Assembly (NCBI GenBank): GCA_023388055.1
Contig: JAEWGW010000019.1
Coordinates: forward strand, 62,001 to 126,000
Direction: 5' to 3'
Source of the DNA: Bacillota bacterium
GTDB taxonomy: Bacteria > Bacillota > Bacilli > Paenibacillales > NBRC-103111
DNA: 64,000 bases
Both the position numbers and the translations under genes were made by a program. Of this stretch, positions 24,694-33,684 are shown piece by piece (position 1 is the first letter of the stretch; each line of letters begins with the position of its first letter). The notes beneath the pieces are model-generated. The model searched no databases. It saw nothing but the letters and a program-made list of their open reading frames with translations, and was not told the origin of the DNA.

Positions 24694-24716
24694 TTCTAAC
24701 TACGAGGAGGAGAACC

Positions 24717-25865
24717 ATGAAGAGAAAGAGTTTTCTGAAGCTTGGCCTAGCTGCGGTACTGAGCCTCACCACCATCCTTGCCGGCTGCGGCGACAAAAAA
24801 GAAGAGAGCGGAGCCAACGCTTCCACTGTAACGCCCGCTACAGCCGCATCTGCAGTGGCATCCACCGGAATCAAAAATCCCCGGGTATCCTTTGTTTACA
24901 TCGGGCCTCCCGGCGACGGCGGCTATACCTACCAGCATGACCAAGGCCGTCTTTATATGGAAAAGGAATTGGGCATCAAGGCCAAGGCTATTGAAAACGT
25001 ACCGGAAAGCGCCGATGCCGAGCGGATCATCACCCAGCTGGCTCAAGAATCCGATATCGTATTCACCACCAGCTTCGGTTACATGGATTACACGCTGAAC
25101 GTGGCCAAGAAATTCCCCAAGGTGAAATTCTTCCACTGCTCCGGCTACAAAACCTCTGATAACATGAGCACTTACTTCGGCAAGAACTACCAGGCCAGCT
25201 ACCTGTCCGGCATCGCCGCAGGCAAAGCTACCAAGAAGAATGTCATCGGCTATGTCGGCGCATTCCCGATCCCCGAAGTTATCTATAACATCAATGCCTA
25301 CACCCTGGGCGCCCAAAGCGTAAACCCGGCCGTGAAGGTGATGGTCGTATGGTCCAACACCTGGTATGATCCGGCTACCGAGAAACAAGCCGCTATCTCC
25401 CTTCTGGACAAGGGCGCTGACGTGCTGATGGCCTACCAGGATTCTCCGGCTACCATTCAGGCAGCTCAAGAGCGCGGTGCCTTCGCAGGCGGCAACGACT
25501 CCGACATGTCCCGGTTTGCTCCCGACGCTTACCTGACCAATCCTGTATGGAACTGGGGTCCGTATTATGTGAAGGCTGTTAAATCCGTAATCGACGGCAC
25601 CTTCAAGTCCGAGCAATATTCCGGCGACATGAAGGACAACACTGTAGCGCTGGCTCCTTTCGGCAACAAGGTTCCCGACGAAACCAAGAAGCTGATCGCC
25701 GACAAGCAAAAGGCGATTGTTGATGGCACCCTGGATGTATTCACCGGCCCGATCCTGGACCAAGCCGGCGCCACCAAGGTTGCGGACGGCAAGAAGCTTA
25801 CGCTGGCTGAGGTTTTGGAAATGAACTGGTTTGTAAAAGGTGTAGACGGCACGATTCCGAAGTGA
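24717..25865 (+). CDS. BMP/PnrA-family nucleoside-binding lipoprotein
   Basis: A 382-aa lipoprotein with signal and lipobox LAGC (Cys 24). It is the substrate-binding component, on the outer face of the membrane, of a BMP-type ABC importer. The family fold shows VSFVYIGPPGDGGYTYQHDQG, FTTSFGYMDY and later GNDSDMSRFAPDAYL. Family members bind purine nucleosides; the ATPase and permeases downstream are of the same nucleoside-importer class. RBS GAGGAGGAG. A hairpin without a T-run follows, likely protecting this transcript. Confidence 0.93.
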   Translation: MKRKSFLKLGLAAVLSLTTILAGCGDKKEESGANASTVTPATAASAVASTGIKNPRVSFVYIGPPGDGGYTYQHDQGRLYMEKELGIKAKAIENVPESADAERIITQLAQESDIVFTTSFGYMDYTLNVAKKFPKVKFFHCSGYKTSDNMSTYFGKNYQASYLSGIAAGKATKKNVIGYVGAFPIPEVIYNINAYTLGAQSVNPAVKVMVVWSNTWYDPATEKQAAISLLDKGADVLMAYQDSPATIQAAQERGAFAGGNDSDMSRFAPDAYLTNPVWNWGPYYVKAVKSVIDGTFKSEQYSGDMKDNTVALAPFGNKVPDETKKLIADKQKAIVDGTLDVFTGPILDQAGATKVADGKKLTLAEVLEMNWFVKGVDGTIPK

Positions 25866-25890
25866 TAAGATTTGTGTAAATTTTAGTAAA

Positions 25891-25933
25891 ACACATAATG
25901 GGGAGGGCTCCAGCCGGAGTCTTCCCCATGTGT
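25891..25933 (+). other. Intercistronic hairpin between binding protein and ATPase
   Basis: Long stem: ACACATAATGGGGA with TCCCCATGTGT, extended inside by GGCTCC / GGAGTC. No T-run, so it is more likely an mRNA-stabilising or partial-termination structure raising the binding-protein dose over the ATPase. Confidence 0.6.
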
Positions 25934-25961
25934 ATGAACTTTCGAGGGGGCCAAATTCGGT

Positions 25962-27494
25962 ATGCTGGACCAGGCAGTCGAGATGAAACGGATAGTAAAA
26001 CGGTTCGGTTCGGTGCTCGCAAACGATCAAGTCGATTTTTCGGCATCTGTCGGTGAAATCCATGCGCTTCTGGGCGAGAATGGCGCCGGCAAAAGCACGA
26101 TGATGAGTATGCTGTCAGGAGTTTACCGCGCGGATGAGGGCGACATTATCATTCGCGGGAAGCCGGTGAAAATCCGTTCTCCCAAGGATGCAGCCGCATT
26201 GGGTGTGGGGATGGTGTTCCAGAATTTCAGGCTTGTCCACACGCTGACAGCGGCGGAGAACATCGTGCTTGGCGAAAAGGCGTCTTTTTGGCGCGGCACG
26301 AAATGGATGAAGGCCAAATGCAAGGAGATTGAAGAGCTGGCGGAGCACTTCGGGCTGGCGTTTCCCGTTGACCGTCCCATCTGGCAGCTGTCCGTAGGCG
26401 AGCAGCAGCGGGTGGAGATTGTGAAGACCCTGTACCGTGGGGCCAATATTATTATATTGGATGAACCCACCTCGGTTTTGACCCCCGGAGAAGCGGAGCA
26501 ATTGTTTGCCACTCTGATCCGTATGAAAGAGGAAGGCAAAACCGTCATTATCACCACGCATAAAATGAAGGAAGTGCTGGCCGTATCCGACCGGATTTCC
26601 GTTATGCGCAAGGGCCGTATGATTGCCACCCTGAATACGGCGGATACCAACGAGCGGGAGCTGGCCCAGCTGATGGTGGGCCGGGAGGTTACCATTACAC
26701 GGCAGGCCCGCACACCCACCAAGGGCAAACGTCTGCTAGAGGTGAAAAACCTGAACGTATTCGCCGAACACGGGCGCAAGGCTCTGGATCACCTGTCCCT
26801 TCATGTCCGTGAAGGGGAGATTGTCGGCATCGCCGGCGTTGCGGGCAACGGACAGAAGGAGCTGGCCGAGGTGCTCACCGGCCTGCACCCATGGCGGGAC
26901 GGCGAAATCCACTTTGACGGCAAACGTGTAAAAAGTGCTTCTGTCCGGGGAGCTATCGACGCAGGGATTGCTCACGTTCCGGAGAACCGGATGAAAAGCG
27001 GCCTTGCCGGCCGTCTGGGCTCCGTCGACAATCTGCTGTTTAAGTCGTACCGTTCGCCGGAGCATTCCATTTTCGGTATGCTCCGCTCTGTGAAAAACCG
27101 CATCTGGTCCCAGTCTCTGGTGGAGGACTTCGACGTGAAAACCGCCTCCCTGGACGCACCTGTCCAGCAGCTGTCCGGCGGCAACCAGCAAAAGCTGCTG
27201 TTCGCCCGTGAGATCAGCCACCGCCCGAAGCTGATGGTTGCTGTTCATCCCACCCAGGGGTTGGACGTTGGCGCTACAGAAGGAGTGCATAAGCTTCTTA
27301 TGGATCTGCGGCAGTCCGGCAGCGGCGTGCTGCTGATCTCGGAGGATCTGGATGAGCTCCTGCAGCTGTCCGACCGGATTCTGGTGATCTATAACGGCCA
27401 GATTATCGGGGAGCAGACCTTCGAGGAAGCCAACCGGGAGCAAATCGGGATGCTGATGGCCGGTATCAAACACGAGAAAGGGGCTGCCGTATGA
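25962..27494 (+). CDS. Nucleoside ABC importer, duplicated ATPase subunit (NupO/YufO type)
   Basis: A 510-aa protein with two ABC domains. The first has Walker A GENGAGKST, signature LSVGEQQRVEI and Walker B IIILDEPTSVL. In the second the Walker A is degenerate (GVAGNGQKE), the signature is LSGGNQQK and the Walker B is LMVAVHPTQGLD, as usual for this class. It energises uptake with the two following permeases. ATG 25962 has GAGGGGG upstream at a rather long spacing. Its stop overlaps the next start (ATGA at 27491). Confidence 0.94.
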   Translation: MLDQAVEMKRIVKRFGSVLANDQVDFSASVGEIHALLGENGAGKSTMMSMLSGVYRADEGDIIIRGKPVKIRSPKDAAALGVGMVFQNFRLVHTLTAAENIVLGEKASFWRGTKWMKAKCKEIEELAEHFGLAFPVDRPIWQLSVGEQQRVEIVKTLYRGANIIILDEPTSVLTPGEAEQLFATLIRMKEEGKTVIITTHKMKEVLAVSDRISVMRKGRMIATLNTADTNERELAQLMVGREVTITRQARTPTKGKRLLEVKNLNVFAEHGRKALDHLSLHVREGEIVGIAGVAGNGQKELAEVLTGLHPWRDGEIHFDGKRVKSASVRGAIDAGIAHVPENRMKSGLAGRLGSVDNLLFKSYRSPEHSIFGMLRSVKNRIWSQSLVEDFDVKTASLDAPVQQLSGGNQQKLLFAREISHRPKLMVAVHPTQGLDVGATEGVHKLLMDLRQSGSGVLLISEDLDELLQLSDRILVIYNGQIIGEQTFEEANREQIGMLMAGIKHEKGAAV

Positions 27495-28588
27495 ACCGGC
27501 AAGGCATCTCCTCCACCGCACCGGTGAAGGAAAAGAAGGGTTTTTCATATCGGTTCCAACTGGATATGTCCATTATCAAAACGCCGTGGTGGGCCCCCGT
27601 GGTCTCCATTATTCTTGCTCTGGCGGCCTGTGCCGTGTTCATTGCAGCCAATGGGATGAACCCGCTCACCGTTTATGCCAAAATGTTCGACGGCGCCTTT
27701 GGCTCCAGCTACGGCTTTACGGAAACGCTGGTTAAGGCGATTCCGCTGCTGCTGTGCGGCTTGGGTATTGCCGTAGCCTACCGGATTTCCGTCTGGAATA
27801 TCGGGGCGGAGGGGCAATTTGTGGCTGGTGCCATGGCGGCAACGGCTGTGACCATCTACATGCCCGGTTTGCCCGGTTATGTGGCCATCCCGGTGATGGT
27901 GGTCGCCAGCATTGCAGCCGGCGGCGTTTGGGGCCTGTTGACGGCGCTGCCCAAGGTTTATTTTCAGGTAAACGAATTGATTACTTCATTAATGTTGAAC
28001 TACGTGGCCCTGCTGGCTTTGGACTATGTGGTTTTTGGTCCCTGGAAGGATCCTAAGGGTTTTAACTTCCCCGGCTCTCCTGTATTTACAGGAGCCCAAT
28101 CCCTGCCGGTGCTGGGCACCACCCGCCTGCACTTCGGCCTGATTTTCGGACTTGTTGCCGTATTGATTTATTTCCTGATGGTCAAATACACCAAGTGGGG
28201 ATATGAGCTCCGTCTCATCGGGGCCAACCCCAACGCAGCTAAGTATGCAGGTATCCACATCAAACGCCATATTCTCATCGTAATGCTGATCAGTGGCGGT
28301 CTTGCAGGGCTGGCCGGTATGTCCGAGGTTTCCGGTGTTACCCACAAGCTGATGCAGGGGATCTCCCCGGGGTACGGATATACCGCTATTATTGTAGCTT
28401 GGCTGGCGAAGCTGAACCCCTTGGGCATCGTGGTTTCGTCCGTGATGTTCGGCGCGCTCATTGTCGGCGGCTACAGCGTGCAGACCATCGGGCTGCCCTC
28501 ATCCATTTCGGATATGCTGCAAGGGGCAATTCTGTTTTTCCTGATCGCAGGAGACATGCTGGTCCGGTTCCGCTTGCGGAAGAACTAA
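27491..28588 (+). CDS. Nucleoside ABC importer permease 1 (NupP type)
   Basis: A 365-aa BPD_transp_2 permease with about nine to ten membrane helices. The conserved NIGAEGQFVAGAMAA segment and the cytoplasmic coupling stretch GANPNAAKYAGI are present. The start overlaps the ATPase stop, showing translational coupling. It forms a heterodimer with the next gene's product. Confidence 0.92.
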   Translation: MNRQGISSTAPVKEKKGFSYRFQLDMSIIKTPWWAPVVSIILALAACAVFIAANGMNPLTVYAKMFDGAFGSSYGFTETLVKAIPLLLCGLGIAVAYRISVWNIGAEGQFVAGAMAATAVTIYMPGLPGYVAIPVMVVASIAAGGVWGLLTALPKVYFQVNELITSLMLNYVALLALDYVVFGPWKDPKGFNFPGSPVFTGAQSLPVLGTTRLHFGLIFGLVAVLIYFLMVKYTKWGYELRLIGANPNAAKYAGIHIKRHILIVMLISGGLAGLAGMSEVSGVTHKLMQGISPGYGYTAIIVAWLAKLNPLGIVVSSVMFGALIVGGYSVQTIGLPSSISDMLQGAILFFLIAGDMLVRFRLRKN

Positions 28589-28606
28589 GGAGGAGAAAAC
28601 AAGCAT

Positions 28607-29554
28607 ATGAACGATTTCAACCTGTACAGCTTCTCCGTTCAATTGCTGGTGGCGGCAGTCTCCGCCGGCACTCCGCTTCTGCTGGCCACCTTGGGCGGCA
28701 TTCTCAATGAACGGGCGGGCATTATCCAGCTTGGCGCCGAGGGCATTATGCTGATGGGCGCTGTAGTTACCTGTCTGGTGTACATCCGCACCGGCAGTCT
28801 GGCACTCACTCTTATCTCGGCAGTAGCGGTAACAGCCCTGCTTGGTGTGCTGCATGCTTTCCTGACGGTCACCCTGCGGGCCAACCATGCCATGACCGGC
28901 TTGGCTATGACCTTGTTCGGCAGCGGGCTCAGCGCATATCTGGGCAAGTCCATCAGCGGCCAGCCTTTACCCGGCAAAGCTCCTCTTGTGGATCTCCCGT
29001 TTCTGAAGCCGATCCCGTTGATCGGCGAGCTGTTCGCCCGTATGGACGTGCTCACCTGGTTTAGTATCTTCCTGGTGATTGTGCTGCATCTGCTCATCCA
29101 CTACACCTCCTTTGGCCTTCATCTGAAAGCCATCGGCGATAGCCCGGCTACGGCGGATGTAATGGGCATCCGGGTGCAGCTGTCCCGGTATCTCTACGTC
29201 ATCAGCGGCACGGCGCTGATCGGTTTGGCCGGTGCCGACCTGATTCTCGCTTATACCCCCAGCTGGACGGAAGGCATGACCTCAGGCAAGGGCTGGATTG
29301 CCGTTGCGCTGATTATCTTCGCCAGATGGAATCCCCTGCGGGCCTTGTTCTGCGCGTATCTCTTCGGCGCCCTGGATTCCCTAGGCTTCCGGATTCAGCT
29401 TACGGGCAGCACCATCCCGGTTTATTTTCTCAAAATGATTCCTTATGTGGTCACCATCCTGGTGCTGATGTACCTGGGCTGGCGCAACCGCAACAAACCC
29501 TCCGGCACACCGGAGGCGCTCGGCGTCCCGTATGTCCGGGAGCAGCGGTTTTAA
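28607..29554 (+). CDS. Nucleoside ABC importer permease 2 (NupQ type)
   Basis: A 315-aa BPD_transp_2 permease, the partner of permease 1. It has LNERAGIIQLGAEGIMLMGA near the N-terminus and a coupling segment GDSPATADVMGI. RBS AAGGAGGAG is 9-13 bp upstream. It ends the operon at a strong terminator. Together the four genes form a complete binding-protein / ATPase / two-permease system. Confidence 0.92.
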   Translation: MNDFNLYSFSVQLLVAAVSAGTPLLLATLGGILNERAGIIQLGAEGIMLMGAVVTCLVYIRTGSLALTLISAVAVTALLGVLHAFLTVTLRANHAMTGLAMTLFGSGLSAYLGKSISGQPLPGKAPLVDLPFLKPIPLIGELFARMDVLTWFSIFLVIVLHLLIHYTSFGLHLKAIGDSPATADVMGIRVQLSRYLYVISGTALIGLAGADLILAYTPSWTEGMTSGKGWIAVALIIFARWNPLRALFCAYLFGALDSLGFRIQLTGSTIPVYFLKMIPYVVTILVLMYLGWRNRNKPSGTPEALGVPYVREQRF

Positions 29555-29567
29555 GGGCAAACACGGA

Positions 29568-29606
29568 ACAGACCCGGCTGACTTCCTTCAGCGGGTCTGT
29601 TTTTTT
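29568..29606 (+). terminator. Terminator of the nucleoside importer operon
   Basis: Stem ACAGACCCGGCTGA (29568-29581) with TTCAGCGGGTCTGT (29587-29600), then seven T. Confidence 0.9.
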
Positions 29607-29617
29607 GGGGAATGGTG

Positions 29618-29818
29618 TTACTTGGCCCGTGTTTTGAACATGGCATACAGCTGCAGGCCGGCCAAAACGGCGGTATCGGTCAGGGAGGCGGCGAAGGCCA
29701 GCGCCAGCCACTTATCATTTTCCAGCAGGTAATACATCATGATGTGTCCGGCCAAAAGAATGAGGAAGGCCACCAGCAAATTGATTTGGGTCAGGAATTT
29801 CAGCAGTTTCTCCAGCAT
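29618..29818 (-). CDS. Small two-TM membrane protein
   Basis: A 66-aa protein with two hydrophobic helices (about residues 12-32 and 39-59) and a basic end (FKTRAK). AAAGGAG lies seven bases before ATG 29818, which makes it a credible gene rather than a chance frame. Function unknown. It is convergent with the importer operon. Confidence 0.6.
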   Translation of the reverse strand: MLEKLLKFLTQINLLVAFLILLAGHIMMYYLLENDKWLALAFAASLTDTAVLAGLQLYAMFKTRAK

Positions 29819-29980
29819 AAGCGGCTCCTTTATATGCTTTTGGACTTATTTGGCAATAGTCTTCCCTAAGCCTATAGACCTGATTCATGCAAATTCGCTA
29901 TATTTCCAGTAGATTAGACAATCCAAACAAGGTACAATATGGAGTGGAAGGCGTAACTTTACAACCGGGGAGCGATAGTC

Positions 29981-30658
29981 ATGTCCATTGATCCATCTGT
30001 GCTTAAACAGCTGCTGTCTTTGCAGATGCTCCAGAGCACGGACACACTGACTGGCGGGAGCCAAACGAACGGAACGGGAACGGATTTCTCCGAGCTCCTC
30101 CAGCTGATGCTGGGTGATTCTGCTGCGGAAGCCTCCAAGCATAAGGTGATTCCCGCCGCGGAGCTGCTGGCCAGAGGGAAATGGAGCTCCGCTTACCTGG
30201 GTAATGCAGGCTTAGGCGCTCCGGTATCCGGCAAGTCGGCGCCGGCCGATTATGAGCAGCCGATCCAAGCGGCAAGCCGGCGTCATGGTGTAGAGTCCAG
30301 CCTGGTGAAGGCGGTTATCGAGGCGGAGTCGGGATATGACAGCAATGCCGTGTCCAAGGCGGGAGCCAAGGGCCTGATGCAGCTGATGGATGCTACCGGC
30401 CAGGGGCTGGGGGTCAGCAATCCCTTCGATGCGGTTCAGAATATTGAAGGAGGCACACGCTTCTTATCCAACCTGCTGCGCAAGTATGATGGCAATGAAG
30501 CTGTTGCCTTGGCCGCGTACAACGCCGGTCCGGGCAGGGTGGACAGGCTGGGCATCAGGAACGATGCGGACCTGTATGCCAAGCTGGGGCAATTGCCCAA
30601 GGAAACCCAAGCCTATGTATCCAAGGTGCTGGGGTATAAAGCGCAATATGAAGTTTAA
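29981..30658 (+). CDS. Lytic transglycosylase (SLT domain)
   Basis: A 225-aa protein with a low-complexity N-terminal 90 residues and a C-terminal SLT domain. E116 in EAESGYDSNAVS is the likely catalytic acid. GAKGLMQLMDAT and AALAAYNAGPGRVDR-type motifs complete the fold. It cleaves the MurNAc-GlcNAc bond, forming 1,6-anhydro ends. There is no signal peptide, as in the related CwlQ-like proteins, so the export route is unclear. RBS GGGGAGCG is weak. Confidence 0.88.
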   Translation: MSIDPSVLKQLLSLQMLQSTDTLTGGSQTNGTGTDFSELLQLMLGDSAAEASKHKVIPAAELLARGKWSSAYLGNAGLGAPVSGKSAPADYEQPIQAASRRHGVESSLVKAVIEAESGYDSNAVSKAGAKGLMQLMDATGQGLGVSNPFDAVQNIEGGTRFLSNLLRKYDGNEAVALAAYNAGPGRVDRLGIRNDADLYAKLGQLPKETQAYVSKVLGYKAQYEV

Positions 30659-30732
30659 CAGCCTAGTGCCGGGGCCCTCATATTGGGGCTGGTATTTTGG
30701 GGCGGGCTGTACTACCATAAGATGTACACGGG

Positions 30733-30757
30733 AAAAGATCGAGAAACCGGTCTTTTT
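30733..30757 (+). terminator. Short terminator before nifZ
   Basis: Stem AAAAGATCG (30733-30741) with CGGTCTTTT (30748-30756), then TTCTTTTT. Confidence 0.65.
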
Positions 30758-30790
30758 TCTTTTTGTATAGAAAAAGGAGAACGAAGACGT

Positions 30791-31945
30791 ATGCTTTATC
30801 TGGATTATTGCGCTACAACACCGCTGCGGCCGGAGGTTACCGCCGCCGTAACGCAGTGTATGAATGTATATTACGGCAACCCCAGCTCCCTGCACCGGCT
30901 TGGGGTGGAGGCCGAGAAGCTGCTGATCCGTTCCAGAGAGGTGCTGTCCGGCACCCTTTCGGCGAAACCCCAGGAAATTCTATTTACCTCCGGAGGGACG
31001 GAGAGCAACAACATGGCGGTGAAAGGCGCGGCGATGGCATTCCGCTCCCGGGGCAATCACCTGATTACCACTGCCATCGAGCATCCTTCCGTTTATGAGG
31101 CCTTCCGGCAGCTGGAGCAGGAGGGCTTCCGGGTGACCTATCTGCCGGTGGATGCCAGCGGAGCAGTGCGGGTGGAGGATTTGGCGGCAGCGTTATGCAA
31201 GGAAACGATTCTGGTCAGCATCATGGCGGTTAACAATGAAACCGGCCGCATTCAGCCGGTGGAGGAGGCAGGGCAGCTGCTGAAGCAGTATCCCCGGATT
31301 GTATTCCATGTGGATGCGGTGCAGGCCTTCGGCAAACTCCCCGTGTCACCGGCCAAATGGAATGCCGATCTGGTCAGCTTCTCCGCCCATAAATTCCGCG
31401 GTCCCAAAGGAGTGGGCATGCTGTACAAGCGGGAGGGGCTGCAGATGTACCCGCTTCTGGCCGGGGGCGGGCAGGAGCAGGGCTTTCGTTCGGGCACCGA
31501 GAATGTGCCCCTGATCGTAGGCATGGCCAAAGCCGCCCGTATGGCGGTGGAGGGCCTGGCCGCTAAAACAGCGCATATGTATACCTTGCGGGAGGTTTTG
31601 GTCCGGCGGCTGACCGGTATAGATGGAGTGGTGGTCCATGGCTCTCCGCGGATGGAGGAGATGGCGCCCCATGTGGTCCAATTCTCCTGCCCCGGCTACA
31701 GGCCCGAAACCTTGGTTCACAGCCTGGAGGAACAGGAGATTTACATCTCCACCCGTTCCGCCTGCTCGTCCGGCGACAACCGTCCCAGCCGGGTGCTTTC
31801 GGCTATGGGCGTTTCGGAGGCCGAAGCTGCCGCAGGCCTGCGCATCAGCTTTTCAGAAAATGAAACTACTGCAGATTTGGAACGGGCTGCCGATGAGCTG
31901 GAGCGCATATTGCGCAAGCTGGCCCCTTCATCCGGGCTTGGCTAA
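30791..31945 (+). CDS. nifZ: Cysteine desulfurase (NifZ/IscS-like), partner of ThiI
   Basis: A 384-aa PLP enzyme that takes sulfur from cysteine and holds it as a persulfide. PLP Lys is K201 in SFSAHKFRGPKG. The active-site Cys is C325 in STRSACSSG, a short loop. ATG 30791 has AAAAAGGAGA upstream; a longer frame from 30683 crosses the terminator. The thiI gene 64 bp downstream is the same pairing as B. subtilis nifZ-thiI, so the sulfur probably goes to 4-thiouridine in tRNA rather than to Fe-S clusters. Confidence 0.92.
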   Translation: MLYLDYCATTPLRPEVTAAVTQCMNVYYGNPSSLHRLGVEAEKLLIRSREVLSGTLSAKPQEILFTSGGTESNNMAVKGAAMAFRSRGNHLITTAIEHPSVYEAFRQLEQEGFRVTYLPVDASGAVRVEDLAAALCKETILVSIMAVNNETGRIQPVEEAGQLLKQYPRIVFHVDAVQAFGKLPVSPAKWNADLVSFSAHKFRGPKGVGMLYKREGLQMYPLLAGGGQEQGFRSGTENVPLIVGMAKAARMAVEGLAAKTAHMYTLREVLVRRLTGIDGVVVHGSPRMEEMAPHVVQFSCPGYRPETLVHSLEEQEIYISTRSACSSGDNRPSRVLSAMGVSEAEAAAGLRISFSENETTADLERAADELERILRKLAPSSGLG

Positions 31946-32009
31946 TCGCCATTCATGCTGCAACTCGAACCATGTTTATGTCAGGATAGCATTTAGGAGG
32001 AAACACACG

Positions 32010-33221
32010 ATGAACCCCAACACAGTCATTGTCCGACTGGGCGAGCTTACCCTTAAAGGACGCAACCGGTACCGTTTCGAAAAACGGGTGCTCCAGCAGC
32101 TGCAGCCCTTGCAGAAGCAATACCCCAATACAGGAATATCCCTGGAATTCGGACGGATTCATATTGATCTGCAGGGTACGCCGTATGAGGCGGCTGCAGA
32201 GGTGCTGAACAAGATTTTTGGGCTGGCCTCTTACAGCCCTGCCCATAAGGTCAGCCTGGAATTGGAGGATATCCGGGAGAAGGCGGTTGTGCTGATGCGG
32301 GAGCTGGAATCCCCGGAAGGGAAGCGCACGTTCAAGGTGGCGGCCAAACGCTCCAACAAAAAATATCCCCATGATTCCATGGAGCTGATGCAGCTGGTGG
32401 GCGGACACATTTTGCGCAACACACAAGGCTGGCTGGTGGATGTCCATCAACCGGAGGTGACGCTGTGGGTGGACATCCGGGACAAGGAAGCCTTTGTGTT
32501 TACGGATATTGTTCCGGGAAGCGGCGGATATCCGCTGGGCACCAACGGGAAGGGCCTGCTGCTGTTATCCGGCGGGATTGACAGTCCGGTTGCGGGCTGG
32601 CTGTCCATGCGGATGGGGCTGGAGATTGAAGCCGTCCATTTCCACAGCTATCCCTATACCAGTGAACGCGCCAAACGGAAGGTGGAGGACCTGGCCCGGG
32701 AGCTGGCGAGGTATTCGGGTACGCTTAAGCTGCATATGGTGCCGTTTACGGACATTCAGGTGAAGCTGAAGGAGCAGGGGCGCGAAAATCTGCTGGTGAT
32801 CTGTATGAAGCGGGCTATGCTGCGGATCGCAGAGCAGCTGGCGGAGCGGCGGTCTGCCAAGGCATTGATAACCGGAGAGAGTTTGGGACAAGTGGCCAGT
32901 CAAACGTTGGCCAGTCTGGGTGTCATCGGCCGGGCTGCCCAAATTCCGGTGCTGCGGCCGCTGATCACCATGGACAAGGGGGAGATTGTGAAGGTTTCGG
33001 AGAAAATCGGCACCTTCCCCATCTCCATCCAGCCCTATGAAGATTGCTGTACGCTGTTCCTGCCTAAGTCCCCCTCCACCAATCCGGGCCTTCGGACGGT
33101 GGAAAAGGTGGAGGCCATGATTCCGGGGCTGGACGAGCTGATCCGGCTGGCGGTGGAGGGTACGGAAACCCAAATCATCGAGGCAGGCCAGTCCTCCCGG
33201 GAGTTGGACGAGTTATTTTAA
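32010..33221 (+). CDS. thiI: tRNA 4-thiouridine synthetase ThiI
   Basis: A 403-aa enzyme. A ferredoxin-like domain and THUMP domain (about residues 60-165) precede a PP-loop AANH domain with LLSGGIDSPVAGW. It has no C-terminal rhodanese domain, as normal for Firmicutes, where the cysteine desulfurase supplies sulfur directly. It makes s4U8 in tRNA. ATG 32010 has TTAGGAGG about ten bases upstream. It is followed by an intergenic repeat cluster. Confidence 0.94.
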   Translation: MNPNTVIVRLGELTLKGRNRYRFEKRVLQQLQPLQKQYPNTGISLEFGRIHIDLQGTPYEAAAEVLNKIFGLASYSPAHKVSLELEDIREKAVVLMRELESPEGKRTFKVAAKRSNKKYPHDSMELMQLVGGHILRNTQGWLVDVHQPEVTLWVDIRDKEAFVFTDIVPGSGGYPLGTNGKGLLLLSGGIDSPVAGWLSMRMGLEIEAVHFHSYPYTSERAKRKVEDLARELARYSGTLKLHMVPFTDIQVKLKEQGRENLLVICMKRAMLRIAEQLAERRSAKALITGESLGQVASQTLASLGVIGRAAQIPVLRPLITMDKGEIVKVSEKIGTFPISIQPYEDCCTLFLPKSPSTNPGLRTVEKVEAMIPGLDELIRLAVEGTETQIIEAGQSSRELDELF

Positions 33222-33245
33222 GTAATAGTGGCCTCCAGGTGGAAG

Positions 33246-33340
33246 CCGCCGACTTGGTGCATGAACGAATAAAGGTGGGAACCCGCCGTTTTGGTGCGTT
33301 AACGAGTAAAGGTGGCATCGCCGATTTAGTTCGCTAACGG
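33246..33340. repeat. Degenerate 37-bp tandem repeat beside E4
   Basis: Two and a half copies marked by TTGGTGC, AACGA and TAAAGGTGG, with starts near 33254, 33291 and 33328. The last copy merges into a unit-like GCTAACGG at 33333. Confidence 0.55.
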
Positions 33341-33569
33341 AACAGGGTGATGCTTTATGGTGGGAATCTGGTGCCTCTGCGCGCTAACGGAACTCAGCGA
33401 CGCTTACAGGCCGAAATCCGGTGTCTCGGCGCGCTAACGGAACTCACAGACCCTTAGCTGGGTGAACCAGGCCAAATTGGGGGCAAATTCTGCGCTAAGA
33501 GACGCTGAGTTCCGTTAGAAAACAAACCAACCGTTTTCTGGCCGCTAAGTGCGTCTGAGTTCCGTTAGC
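33333..33569. repeat. 187-bp four-unit inverted element, copy E4 (GAACTC subtype), plus one extra unit
   Basis: Core element 33383-33569: plus units at 33383-33408 and 33433-33458, minus units at 33494-33519 and 33544-33569, offsets 0/50/111/161. Units begin GCTAACGGAACTC and end CTTAGC. An additional plus unit at 33333-33358 stands exactly 50 bp before the first. Lies between convergent thiI and the GH31 gene. Confidence 0.85.
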
Positions 33570-33606
33570 GGTTCAGCCGGCCAAATTACGGTTGCCCATC
33601 ATCCCC

Positions 33607-33649
33607 AAAAACCCCCTCCGTGGACTCACATCCCTACGGAGGGGGTTTT
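33607..33649. terminator. Bidirectional terminator thiI / GH31
   Basis: AAAAACCCCCTCCGT (33607-33621) with ACGGAGGGGGTTTT (33636-33649): perfect over fourteen pairs, with A and T tails for both strands. Confidence 0.9.
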
Positions 33650-33684
33650 GCTATGCGGGTGGAGCTGCAACCCGCTTGCCCAGC

